NCBI GenBank assembly: GCA_002723155.1 | Contig: PBNO01000002.1 | Location: 51,545-115,544 of the forward strand | Source: Ponticaulis sp. | GTDB lineage: Bacteria; Pseudomonadota; Alphaproteobacteria; Caulobacterales; Hyphomonadaceae | Reading direction: 5' to 3' | Length of the DNA: 64,000 bases | Shown: positions 18,337-25,892 of the stretch, in pieces | How positions within the stretch are numbered: position 1 is the first letter of the stretch | Layout of the letters: each line of letters begins with the position of its first letter | The notes under the pieces: model-generated | What the model was told of the DNA's origin: nothing | Databases searched by the model: none | The model's input: only the letters and a program-made list of their open reading frames with translations | Made by a program: the position numbers and the translations under genes

Positions 18337-18812
18337 TTCTGACGCATGCGCTTTTCAAACTCGCGCTGTTCCCACTCCCGACCAAAAACGAAGCCGTCTC
18401 CGAAGACAGACCACGCATGCACGGCGACGCCGAAAATCCATGGCAGAGTCATATAGATCACCCAGATTTCGTCCGGCGTAGTAAGCAGGTTGAAGCCCAG
18501 CATACCGACATTGAAAATGAGAAAGCAGCCGAGATGGACATAAAACCATTTCAGCGCTTCGACTTGTTCGATCACTTCCTGCTCGCGGTCGGTTCGCGGT
18601 GTTTCGGGCATAGTTTGGACAGGCATGGGTTGCTGCTCCTCAATGAGAGTGCTGACACTCGTTTCCAGTACAGCAGCCAGACATTTCAGAGATTCCAGAC
18701 CGATCTTGTTCCCGCTTTCCGCACGCTGGATTGTGCGCACGCTCACGCCGGAAATCTGAGCAAGGTCTTCCTGTGACCATCCTTTTTCCGTGCGTCGTGT
18801 AGCAAGGCTCAT
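18333..18812 (-). CDS. XRE-type helix-turn-helix regulator fused to a 2TM domain
   Basis: 159 residues. An N-terminal Cro/C1 HTH (KGWSQEDLAQISGVSVRTIQ, RAESG) at about 7-60 is followed by a Pro/Met linker, then two membrane helices (FYVHLGCFLIFNVGMLGFNL and YMTLPWIFGVAVHAWSVFG) and a basic tail REWEQREFEKRM, the 2TM domain pattern. A membrane-held regulator could couple membrane state or a small ligand to DNA binding. Start ATG 18812 has AGGG about nine bases upstream; the frame runs further to 18890 without family sequence. Target unknown; divergent neighbours on both sides. Confidence 0.85.
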   Translation of the reverse strand: MSLATRRTEKGWSQEDLAQISGVSVRTIQRAESGNKIGLESLKCLAAVLETSVSTLIEEQQPMPVQTMPETPRTDREQEVIEQVEALKWFYVHLGCFLIFNVGMLGFNLLTTPDEIWVIYMTLPWIFGVAVHAWSVFGDGFVFGREWEQREFEKRMRQK

Positions 18813-18887
18813 CGCCGGTTTCCCTTTTCGTCTGCTGCCAGACTGACATCGTGCGAGGATGCACAAGGCGCCACGACAGAAACCCGA

Positions 18888-18916
18888 CAAAAACCCGCCA
18901 AACAGCTTTGGCGGGT
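18888..18916 (-). terminator. Terminator of the TauD-type dioxygenase gene
   Basis: ACCCGCCAAA-CAGC-TTTGGCGGGT followed on the minus strand by TTTTTG, eleven bases beyond the stop codon. Confidence 0.9.
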
Positions 18917-18926
18917 CCCTGTTAGC

Positions 18927-19787
18927 CTATCTTTCCGGATCGAAGAAAGGCCTGTCACCGGCGATTGTCACACGCTCCATAACGCGGCGCTGCGGGAAGT
19001 AGTCACTCGCAGCGTAATGCTGGCAGGCACGGTTATCCCAGAAGGCGAGGCTACCAGCTTCCCACCGGAACCGGCATTGATGCTCAGGAACAGCCGCAAA
19101 GGTGTAGAGATGCGCAAGCAGCCAGTCGCTCTCCTTCTTTGAGAGGCCCACAATCTGGTCTGTGAAGGCCGTATTCACATAAAGTGCGCGACGTCCTGTT
19201 TCAGGATGTGTCCGTACGACCGGATGTTCCAGTACCGGGTATTGCGCGTGAAGCTCTTCGATGGACTTGTTGAGCCGTCCTGCAAACACCCGAGCAATGT
19301 CATGGCGAGCCGTAAGGCCACTCACCCACTCTTTCATGGCAGGCGACAACCCATCATAGGCGGCATACATGCACGAAAACAACGTATCACCGCCAAAGGG
19401 GGGAACTTCGCGTGCCCGCAAGATGGACCCGAGCGACGGCTCCGGTCGCCATGTCACATCCGAGTGCCAGGCATTCTCGCGGCCTTTAGACGTCTCATCA
19501 TGCGTGATGCGAAGGATTTCCGGGTCCTCCTGCCCTTTCGGGGTGGCAGGGTGAATTTCCAGATCACCGAACCGGCGCGCGAAAGCGATATGCTCTGCAG
19601 CCGTCAGCTCATGCTGGTCGCGGAAAAAGACGACCTTGAACTCCAGAAGTGCGCGGCGAATTTCCGAGATTGCCGCATCAGGCAGGTCACCTGACAGTTT
19701 CAGACCTGAGAGCTCGGCGCCGATCATGGGCGACAGCTGTTTAATCTCAAAAAAGGTGAAGTCCGCCGGATTGACGTTCACGGTCAT
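18927..19787 (-). CDS. TauD/TfdA-family Fe(II)/2-oxoglutarate-dependent dioxygenase
   Basis: 286 residues. The Fe-binding HxD is HSDVTW, the distal His is in RACQHYAASDYF, and the 2-oxoglutarate-binding Arg follows in RRVMERVTI. FRDQHELTAAEHIAFARRFG is the family's N-terminal signature. Family members oxidise taurine, alkyl sulfates, 2,4-D or similar acids; the substrate cannot be fixed from sequence, and no taurine transporter is adjacent. GGGAGG lies eight bases before ATG 19787. Monocistronic with its own terminator. Confidence 0.9.
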   Translation of the reverse strand: MTVNVNPADFTFFEIKQLSPMIGAELSGLKLSGDLPDAAISEIRRALLEFKVVFFRDQHELTAAEHIAFARRFGDLEIHPATPKGQEDPEILRITHDETSKGRENAWHSDVTWRPEPSLGSILRAREVPPFGGDTLFSCMYAAYDGLSPAMKEWVSGLTARHDIARVFAGRLNKSIEELHAQYPVLEHPVVRTHPETGRRALYVNTAFTDQIVGLSKKESDWLLAHLYTFAAVPEHQCRFRWEAGSLAFWDNRACQHYAASDYFPQRRVMERVTIAGDRPFFDPER

Positions 19788-19856
19788 GCTTTTTCCTCCC
19801 GATATATTATTTTTCAGGGAGCGTAACGCCAAAGCCGGAAATCGCGAAACGACACA

Positions 19857-19886
19857 AAAAAAATCGGGGCGGATTGCTCCGCCCCG
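19857..19886 (-). terminator. Terminator downstream of ompW
   Basis: CGGGGCGGA-TTGC-TCCGCCCCG; on the minus strand it ends in ATTTTTTT. It lies about 90 bases past the ompW stop codon. Confidence 0.88.
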
Positions 19887-19975
19887 TATCGGGTCCAGTT
19901 AGTTGCTGACCTGTAGAATGGACCCAAGTTCAAAACTGCTGGGAGGATGTTGCAGTTTAAACTTTGTGTCCGTTC

Positions 19976-20638
19976 CTAGTAGCGATAGCCAAAGCCTACG
20001 CCGACCACGAGCGGATTGATGTCCACGTCAGCGTCAACCGTTGCGCCGAGCGCAGTTGTGAAGTCGACGGTCACGTCTGTGTTGATCCAGATTTTTTTCA
20101 CATCGACGTTGAACAGCCAGCCACCTGGCTCACCGTCGAGGTCGTAATCGAGACCAGCCTGCAGAGCGAGGCCGAAGCTTGGGTCATAGTCGATGTCATC
20201 AGCGACTGGACCTGCATTCTCGTTGAAGAAAAGCGTGTAGTTGAGGCCAACACCTGCATAAGGCGTAATGTTGGTTTCGTTGTTGAAGTGATATTGCAGC
20301 GTCAGAGTTGGCGGCAGAAGTGTCACGTCGCCAAGGTCAACGTTTGCACCACCAACAGCCGCTACGTTTGTTGCTGTCACATCGTGTGGTGTCACACCGA
20401 GGATCAGCTCAGCTGCGATATTGTCTGAGAAGAAGTATGTGATGTCGAGCTCAGGAACGTATCCTGCATCGATATCAGCGTCACCGCCGAGAGGTGCACC
20501 ACCTACGCTGAGGTCAGCACTTTCGGACGGGAAAACACCGAGTACGCGACCACGAATCTGCCATGGGCTTTCTGCCATTGCAGAAGTTCCCAGAAGGGCT
20601 GTTGTGAGTGCGAGAAGGGCATATTTAGATTTAGACAT
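19976..20638 (-). CDS. ompW: OmpW/AlkL-family outer-membrane protein
   Basis: 220 residues, signal peptide ending AMAES, then an eight-stranded barrel. WQIRGRVLGVFPSES, YVPELDITYFFSDNIAAELI, LLPPTLTLQYHF and ITPYAGVGLNYTLFF are the OmpW signature strands, and it ends in the barrel-closing GFGYRY. OmpW/AlkL proteins let small hydrophobic molecules pass the outer membrane laterally. Start ATG 20638 has GGAG eight bases upstream; the frame opens 15 codons earlier without a site. A palindrome 76 bases upstream may control it. Confidence 0.95.
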   Translation of the reverse strand: MSKSKYALLALTTALLGTSAMAESPWQIRGRVLGVFPSESADLSVGGAPLGGDADIDAGYVPELDITYFFSDNIAAELILGVTPHDVTATNVAAVGGANVDLGDVTLLPPTLTLQYHFNNETNITPYAGVGLNYTLFFNENAGPVADDIDYDPSFGLALQAGLDYDLDGEPGGWLFNVDVKKIWINTDVTVDFTTALGATVDADVDINPLVVGVGFGYRY

Positions 20639-20684
20639 GAAGCGCTCTCCGTCTGCGCGTTTTGTAGATGCCCCCTTGTGCACC

Positions 20685-20726
20685 CATATAACCCGTATAA
20701 AAAGTGCGTGTTTTGACGCGCGTCAT
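20685..20726 (-). promoter_or_regulatory. Candidate ompW promoter with a TGACGC-GCGTCA palindrome (FNR/FixK-like)
   Basis: Perfect 12-base palindrome TGACGCGCGTCA at 20714-20725. Read as TTGAC-GCGC-GTCAT it resembles an FNR/FixK box (TTGAY-N4-RTCAA) with one mismatch to the FixK form. If its centre is at -41.5, the start point falls near 20678 and TATATG at 20685-20690 occupies the -10 position, the geometry of a class II FNR promoter. A TetR-type operator is the main alternative. Confidence 0.45.
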
Positions 20727-20833
20727 CCTGTCACTCAGACGACTGAATTACTTGACTTTCTAATTAATACCTGTAAGGTTATTGTGGGTAATTTGCGCAT
20801 TTTTTAAGGCAACGCGCACGATCCCCTGGCCTG

Positions 20834-22138
20834 CTAGTCAGACTGAACTTCTTCCAATTTTACAGCCATCACCGCAGCCCCGACACACATCAGCGCGAAG
20901 ATGCCTAGCACGCTCAACGCACCACCAAATGATGCGATAACGCCAAACACGCCGCCTGCTAAAAGCACAACACCGATAATCGTATTTGAAAGTGCCGTAT
21001 AAGCTGCGCGCGTATCTTCGTTTGCCATGTCGACAAGATGGGTAGACCGGCCAAGACGAACGCCCTGATAGGCAATCATCAGTCCGAACAACAGCACCGG
21101 AAGAAGAAGCGGCACGCCCAGATAGCCCAGAGCGCCCGCAACCGATGTCGCGATGAGCGCAATCGCCCCTGCCACCGCGGAGAACATCAGAACCTTCCGG
21201 CTCGACCTGTCTGCGAGATAGCCCCAGACCGCGCTGGAGACGAGAGAGGCAATAGCCGAGGCCAGAACAAGAAATCCAAGACCGCCATAGCCATCGGCTC
21301 CGCCCTCACCTGCCGCAGTAATCATGAAAGGCGGCGCAAGTGCGGTCGCAGTCAGCAGACCGCGCGTGATAATGAAAAGCCTTAGCTGGCGGTCTTCTTT
21401 GAGCAGCGTGATGTTGGAAACGGCCGCTTCCAGAGAATTCTTACCGCCTTCCGTCGCGCCTTTTTCCTCGCGAAGTCCGGTGAAGTTCAGCGCGGCAATC
21501 ATCCAGAACAGGCCTGCGAGACTGATAGCGCAGAGCACAAGCAACTCACGCTCTACCAGATCAAAGGTCAGGATCAGCGCAAATATAATGACCGCGCCCG
21601 CAGAGAGCGATCCTGCAAGCCCCGTCGCCGTGCCCCTATGGGATTTATCGACCGTCTTACCAAGCACATCCTTATAGCTCACCGAGCAGACGCTACGCGC
21701 GACGGCCAGAACGGCAAGCGAACCGACAATTGCCAGCCCCGCCTGCAACCCTGACAGGAACAGCGCCGAAAGCGCGATGGCCAGCGCAGAGAGCCCTTGC
21801 ACAAGAGCGCCAAGCGCCCACGCCAATTTACGGCGCGGCAGTTCGCGGATTTTCTTAGCTGTCAGAAGCTGGGGAAGCAGAGCACCCGCCTCACGCACAG
21901 GCACCAGCGCGCCGATCAGATAGGCAGGCGCGCCAAGATGAGTAAGAAGCCAGCTAAGGACAAGCTTCGGATCAATCAGGCCATCTGAGCTTTTAGACAG
22001 GGTGAGCGACACGACATGGCGGAGGAAGTTGTTTCCTTCCTCCTTGCAGGCGCTTTCTGGAATATCCCGGCAGGCGCGTCCGGCATCATCAATTTCAATC
22101 GCCTGCATGGCCGGTTTCAGCCAATCGGGAGTGCTCAT
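20834..22138 (-). CDS. MFS-type multi-spanning membrane transporter
   Basis: 434 residues with about twelve hydrophobic segments. A roughly 45-residue N-terminal cytoplasmic segment precedes the first. GYLADRSSRKVLMFSAVAGA is an MFS loop motif (GxLaDRxGRR-like), in the second half. YLIGALVPVREAGALLPQLL and AVARSVCSVSYKDVLGKTVD mark an uncharacterised MFS branch. Substrate unknown. It lies 57 bases downstream of the acyl-CoA ligase on the same strand, separated by an intercistronic hairpin, so the two may be co-transcribed. Confidence 0.75.
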   Translation of the reverse strand: MSTPDWLKPAMQAIEIDDAGRACRDIPESACKEEGNNFLRHVVSLTLSKSSDGLIDPKLVLSWLLTHLGAPAYLIGALVPVREAGALLPQLLTAKKIRELPRRKLAWALGALVQGLSALAIALSALFLSGLQAGLAIVGSLAVLAVARSVCSVSYKDVLGKTVDKSHRGTATGLAGSLSAGAVIIFALILTFDLVERELLVLCAISLAGLFWMIAALNFTGLREEKGATEGGKNSLEAAVSNITLLKEDRQLRLFIITRGLLTATALAPPFMITAAGEGGADGYGGLGFLVLASAIASLVSSAVWGYLADRSSRKVLMFSAVAGAIALIATSVAGALGYLGVPLLLPVLLFGLMIAYQGVRLGRSTHLVDMANEDTRAAYTALSNTIIGVVLLAGGVFGVIASFGGALSVLGIFALMCVGAAVMAVKLEEVQSD

Positions 22139-22152
22139 CCTGTCGTCCTTTC

Positions 22153-22184
22153 GTCTTCCCTCACGGTGTATATGCAGGGAAGAC
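22153..22184 (-). other. Intercistronic hairpin between the acyl-CoA ligase and MFS genes
   Basis: GTCTTCCCT-N14-AGGGAAGAC, a perfect nine-base-pair stem in the 57-base gap. No T tract follows on the minus strand, so it is more likely an mRNA-processing or stability element than a terminator. Confidence 0.5.
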
Positions 22185-22195
22185 AGAAGAACGCA

Positions 22196-23764
22196 TCAGC
22201 TGACGCGACGTTCCCGTCCTTCCCAATAAGGTTCCCGCAAATCTTTACGCAGGATCTTACCGGACGGATTGCGCGGTAGAGCCTCAATGAAATCAACCGA
22301 TTTTGGCGCCTTGTAAGCTGCGATGCGTTCGCGCGTGAAAGCAATAATGTCTTCCGGTGTCGGCTCCTGGCCCGGTGCTTTCACGACAATGGCTTTGACC
22401 TCCTCACCCCATTGATCAGACGGGATGCCGATCACCGCAACATCGGCCACACCCGGATGGCTGAAGATCGCATTCTCTACCTCTGCCGGATACACATTCT
22501 CACCGCCGGAGACGATCATGTCTTTCACGCGGTCATGGATATAGAGAAAGCCGTCCTCATCAAAATAACCCGCATCACCAGTATAGAACCAGCCATCACG
22601 AACGGAATCGACGGTCGCATCCGGTTTGTTCCAATAGCCTTTCATGACAAAGTTCGACTTGATGACGATCTCGCCGACTTCATGCGGCTGGGTCGGGTTA
22701 CCATCACCATCGACAGTACGAACCATTGCGCCCGGCCATGGCACGCCACATGAGCGAAGCTTACCCCAGCTTGGGTCATGCGCCTCGCTTGGTAGATAGG
22801 TCGCCGCGCCCGCGGTTTCCGTCAGGCCGTAAAGCTGGGTGAATTTACAGCCCATAATGTCGATAGCCTGTTTCAGAAGATCTTCGGCAATCGGAGATGC
22901 CCCATAGGATACACGTTTCAGGCTGGAGAAGTCTGTTGAATGGACTTCCGGCAATTGCGTCAGCATCAGAATGACGGCCGGCACCCAGAAGGCATGATTG
23001 ATCTTCTTCTCTTCAACGAGCTTCAGGATTTCCTGCGGAATAATCTCACGCAGGATGACCACCTCAGCGCCCTGCACCATGCCGAAAATGCCGAAATTCA
23101 CACCCGCGACATGGAAGAGCGGCATGGCATTCATCACCGCTTCGCCCGCATCATAATGGGCCCAGTCAACAAAGTTCAGCTGACCGAACATGCCCATATA
23201 ATTGCTGCCCGTCAGCTGCACGCCTTTCGGGAAACCGGTCGTGCCGGATGTATAAAGCTGGACGACATCATCATCTGCCGGATGCGGCAGATCGAGCGGC
23301 GCATCAGAGCCTTCGGCGACCATACGGTCATAGCTCAGCCAGCCTTCGCGTTCGCCTTCAACGCAGACAATGTTTTTCAGCTTCGGGCATTCAGACTGGA
23401 TTTGCGCGATCACATCGAAGAATTCGGGCGTTACAAACATCGTAGATGCACCGCTATCATTGATCGCGTAGACAAACTCCGGCGCAGCGAGGCGGTTATT
23501 GATACCGGTCATCGCGCCACGCACTTTCACAGTGCCCCAGAGGATCATATAGAAATAATCGGTGTTCTTACCGAGATAACAGACCCGCTCGCCCGGCTGC
23601 ACACCAAGTTCCAACAAGGAATTCGCAATTTTGTTTGAGATCGCCTCAGTCTGGTTGAAGCTGGTTTCGCGCCCTTCAAACCAGAAGGCTGTCGCGTCTC
23701 CCCAGGTTTCGGCGGCATAGCGGGGAATATTGGCGAAGTGGCCAATCTTCTCGATATCAATCAT
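22196..23764 (-). CDS. AMP-dependent acyl-CoA synthetase (fatty-acyl-CoA ligase family)
   Basis: 522-residue adenylate-forming enzyme that activates a carboxylic acid with ATP and CoA. The P-loop-like motif is YTSGTTGFPKGV, the A5 motif YGLTETAG, the A7/A8 hinge GWFYTGDAGYFDEDGFLYI then DRVKDMIVSGGENVYPAEVE, and the A10 catalytic lysine PSGKILRKDLRE. The overall pattern is that of medium/long-chain fatty-acid or steroid-acid CoA ligases; the chain length specificity is not readable. No FadE/FadB genes are near. It is the first gene of a probable two-gene unit with the MFS gene. Confidence 0.94.
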   Translation of the reverse strand: MIDIEKIGHFANIPRYAAETWGDATAFWFEGRETSFNQTEAISNKIANSLLELGVQPGERVCYLGKNTDYFYMILWGTVKVRGAMTGINNRLAAPEFVYAINDSGASTMFVTPEFFDVIAQIQSECPKLKNIVCVEGEREGWLSYDRMVAEGSDAPLDLPHPADDDVVQLYTSGTTGFPKGVQLTGSNYMGMFGQLNFVDWAHYDAGEAVMNAMPLFHVAGVNFGIFGMVQGAEVVILREIIPQEILKLVEEKKINHAFWVPAVILMLTQLPEVHSTDFSSLKRVSYGASPIAEDLLKQAIDIMGCKFTQLYGLTETAGAATYLPSEAHDPSWGKLRSCGVPWPGAMVRTVDGDGNPTQPHEVGEIVIKSNFVMKGYWNKPDATVDSVRDGWFYTGDAGYFDEDGFLYIHDRVKDMIVSGGENVYPAEVENAIFSHPGVADVAVIGIPSDQWGEEVKAIVVKAPGQEPTPEDIIAFTRERIAAYKAPKSVDFIEALPRNPSGKILRKDLREPYWEGRERRVS

Positions 23765-23876
23765 TGTGTCCTCCCAGACGAACGGCGGTGCGACGAAGGC
23801 ACTCTTTTTTGTTTCGCGTTTCGCCGCCTATACAAGACCGACTGCACGACATGATCAATACTGAAACAGAGCTCTT

Positions 23877-24467
23877 ATGACTGACCAGATCGACCGTTTC
23901 GACAAAACGCCCAGCCTGATGCCTCTTAGGCGTGATTTATTGCGCCGGCTCGCCCATGCTGCGGATGAGGCAGGCTCTCCATTGCGACTGACATCATTTG
24001 CCAGCGTATCTCCCGACGGCACGCCTCAGGTACGCACGCTGGTGCTGCGTCACTTTGACCCTGAAACGATGACGCTGCGGTTTTATACAGACGCGCGTTC
24101 ACCCAAGGTCGCTGATCTGGAAACACACCCGGAGGTTCAGGTTCTGATGTGGGACCCGGACCATAAAGAGCAGATCCGTATTACCGGCACAGCCGAACTA
24201 CATATCGGCGACGAACTAGCCGACCAGCTCTGGTCTACAGTCCCGGAATACGGTCGTGGTGATTATCTCACACGTCTTCCACCGGGTTCACCCCTCAATG
24301 ATCCTGAGGAACACGGCCAGGACGAAACGTTTGGTGGCCGGAATTTCACGGTGATTTGCGTGAAGGTAAGCTGCATTGACTGGCTGAAACTGTCTGCACA
24401 AGGCCATCGCCGTGCACAGCTGCGCTGGGTTGGTGACGAGGTCGCCGGAGAATGGCGCACGCCTTAA
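23877..24467 (+). CDS. Pyridoxamine 5'-phosphate oxidase-like FMN-binding protein (Alr4036 type)
   Basis: 196 residues. The split-barrel FMN-binding domain has SFASVSPDGTPQVRTLVLR, LRFYTDARSPKVADLETHPE and VQVLMWDPDHKEQIRITGTA, the pattern of the PNPOx-like Alr4036 FMN family, including the Arg and Ser that hold FMN phosphate. It is probably a flavin-dependent oxidase or reductase; true PdxH activity is unlikely because the C-terminal substrate region is different. Divergent from the acyl-CoA ligase, upstream of the GST gene on the same strand. Confidence 0.8.
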   Translation: MTDQIDRFDKTPSLMPLRRDLLRRLAHAADEAGSPLRLTSFASVSPDGTPQVRTLVLRHFDPETMTLRFYTDARSPKVADLETHPEVQVLMWDPDHKEQIRITGTAELHIGDELADQLWSTVPEYGRGDYLTRLPPGSPLNDPEEHGQDETFGGRNFTVICVKVSCIDWLKLSAQGHRRAQLRWVGDEVAGEWRTP

Positions 24468-24557
24468 TCCACGCTTTCCGGCGGAACGGGCCTTTCCACG
24501 CATCCAAAACCAAGCTTAACTGAGCGAAACACAAAATCGCACGGAGGCTTCTCGGTC

Positions 24558-25511
24558 ATGGCAAATGCGCAATCAATATTGCTGCATCAATACGGAAACT
24601 CTCCTTTTTCAGAGAAAGTCCGCCTCGCACTGCGCCTGAAAAATCTGGCATGGGGCAAGGTAGAAATTCCGACCATTATGCCAAAACCGGACCTCATGCC
24701 GCTGACAGGTGGCTATCGCCGCACGCCAGTTATGCAGATCGGCGGCGATATTTATTGCGATACCGCCCTCATTCTTCGCATGATTGAAGCTCGCTTTCCT
24801 GAACGCGCGCTCGGGTTTGGCGGCCATGAAGGCGTCCAGTCCATGGTTGCGTCCTGGACGGACAAGCAATGGTTTCAGACGACTGTCGGCCTCGTGTTCG
24901 GCTCTCTGGGCGAACACATTTCAGAGGAATTCAAGGCAGATCGTTCCGCAATGAGCGGACGTAAATTCGACACCGAAAAGATGAAGCTGTCTGTGCCGCT
25001 CCTCATGGATCAGTGGCGCGCTCAGCTTTCATGGGTGGAAGAACGCCTTCAGGCCTCCAAAAGCTCTGGCATTGGTGACTGGCTACTCGGCTCCAAGCCG
25101 GGCCTGACGGACATTCACGCGCATATGAACATCTGGTTCCTCAACAAGAACCTGCCTCAGATGACGCGCGAATTCCTGCGCGATGCGCCGCGCACAGAGG
25201 ACTGGTTTGACCGGCTGAACGCAATTTCAGGTCCTGAACCGGAAGAGGTCTCTTCTGCTGATGCGCTTGAGATTGCTAAAAACTCAGCCCCACGTCTTCT
25301 CGCTGCAACCGTTGGAACAGAACCTCAGGGACTTGCGCCAGGTGATCATGTCAGCGTCGCACCTGACGATTATGGTCAGGTCTGGGTGACAGGTGAGCTC
25401 GTCTCAGCCCAGCCGAATAAGATTACACTTTTTAAAGTAGAAAACGCGATTGAGAGCCTGCACATTCATTTCCCACGGGCGGGGTATCTCGTCCGCAAAG
25501 TGGAGAGCTGA
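24558..25511 (+). CDS. Glutathione S-transferase family protein with C-terminal extension
   Basis: 317 residues. The N-terminal thioredoxin-fold GST domain is at about 1-85 (LHQYGNSPFSEKVRLALRLK, then cis-Pro TPVMQIGGDIYCDT and ALILRMIEARFP). An all-helical GST_C domain follows to about 215. The last 80 residues (GLAPGDHVSVAPDDYGQVWV to the end) form an additional beta-rich domain not present in standard GSTs of about 200-230 residues. Ser in SPFS is the likely glutathione-activating residue. GGAGG precedes the ATG by ten bases. Substrate unknown; followed 27 bases later by a small lipoprotein gene. Confidence 0.88.
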   Translation: MANAQSILLHQYGNSPFSEKVRLALRLKNLAWGKVEIPTIMPKPDLMPLTGGYRRTPVMQIGGDIYCDTALILRMIEARFPERALGFGGHEGVQSMVASWTDKQWFQTTVGLVFGSLGEHISEEFKADRSAMSGRKFDTEKMKLSVPLLMDQWRAQLSWVEERLQASKSSGIGDWLLGSKPGLTDIHAHMNIWFLNKNLPQMTREFLRDAPRTEDWFDRLNAISGPEPEEVSSADALEIAKNSAPRLLAATVGTEPQGLAPGDHVSVAPDDYGQVWVTGELVSAQPNKITLFKVENAIESLHIHFPRAGYLVRKVES

Positions 25512-25538
25512 TCTCTCCCCTGTGGCAAGGGGCTGGAA

Positions 25539-25832
25539 ATGAAACACGTAAAACCAATAATTGCAGCGACCTGCGCGCTGACGATGGCGGGCTGTATCTC
25601 AACAGAAAGCTATAGCCGTGATCAGGCCTATTCGGCCTGCCGCAGCGAAGGCGTGACCGACATGAATGAGTGTATTCGTGATCGCATGGCCCAATATTCC
25701 GAAGAACGCATGGCGGCCGTTGAGGAGCGCCAACGCCGCGAAAACGAATGCAATCAACGCCGCGCCGAGGCTGGAGCGCGCGGCGTACCTCATGATCAGG
25801 TCCGCTGCGATGGCGAAGTGTTTACGGACTGA
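25539..25832 (+). CDS. Small Cys-rich lipoprotein of unknown function
   Basis: 97 residues, lipobox TMAGC with Cys at about 19, so it should be a lipoprotein anchored in the membrane. The mature part is charged and helical (MAAVEERQRRENECNQRRAE) with four Cys residues spaced as two pairs. No recognised domain. It is close behind the GST gene and ends at a bidirectional terminator. Confidence 0.65.
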   Translation: MKHVKPIIAATCALTMAGCISTESYSRDQAYSACRSEGVTDMNECIRDRMAQYSEERMAAVEERQRRENECNQRRAEAGARGVPHDQVRCDGEVFTD

Positions 25833-25840
25833 ACAATAAA

Positions 25841-25867
25841 AAACGGGGAGCCTGGAGCTCCCCGTTT
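25841..25867. terminator. Bidirectional hairpin terminator
   Basis: AAACGGGGAGC-CTGGA-GCTCCCCGTTT, eight bases after the small lipoprotein gene and 25 bases past the stop of the convergent 650-residue gene; A tract on one side and TTTCTGATTTT on the other. Confidence 0.85.
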
Positions 25868-25892
25868 CTGATTTTCGTTTCTGAACCAGCGC

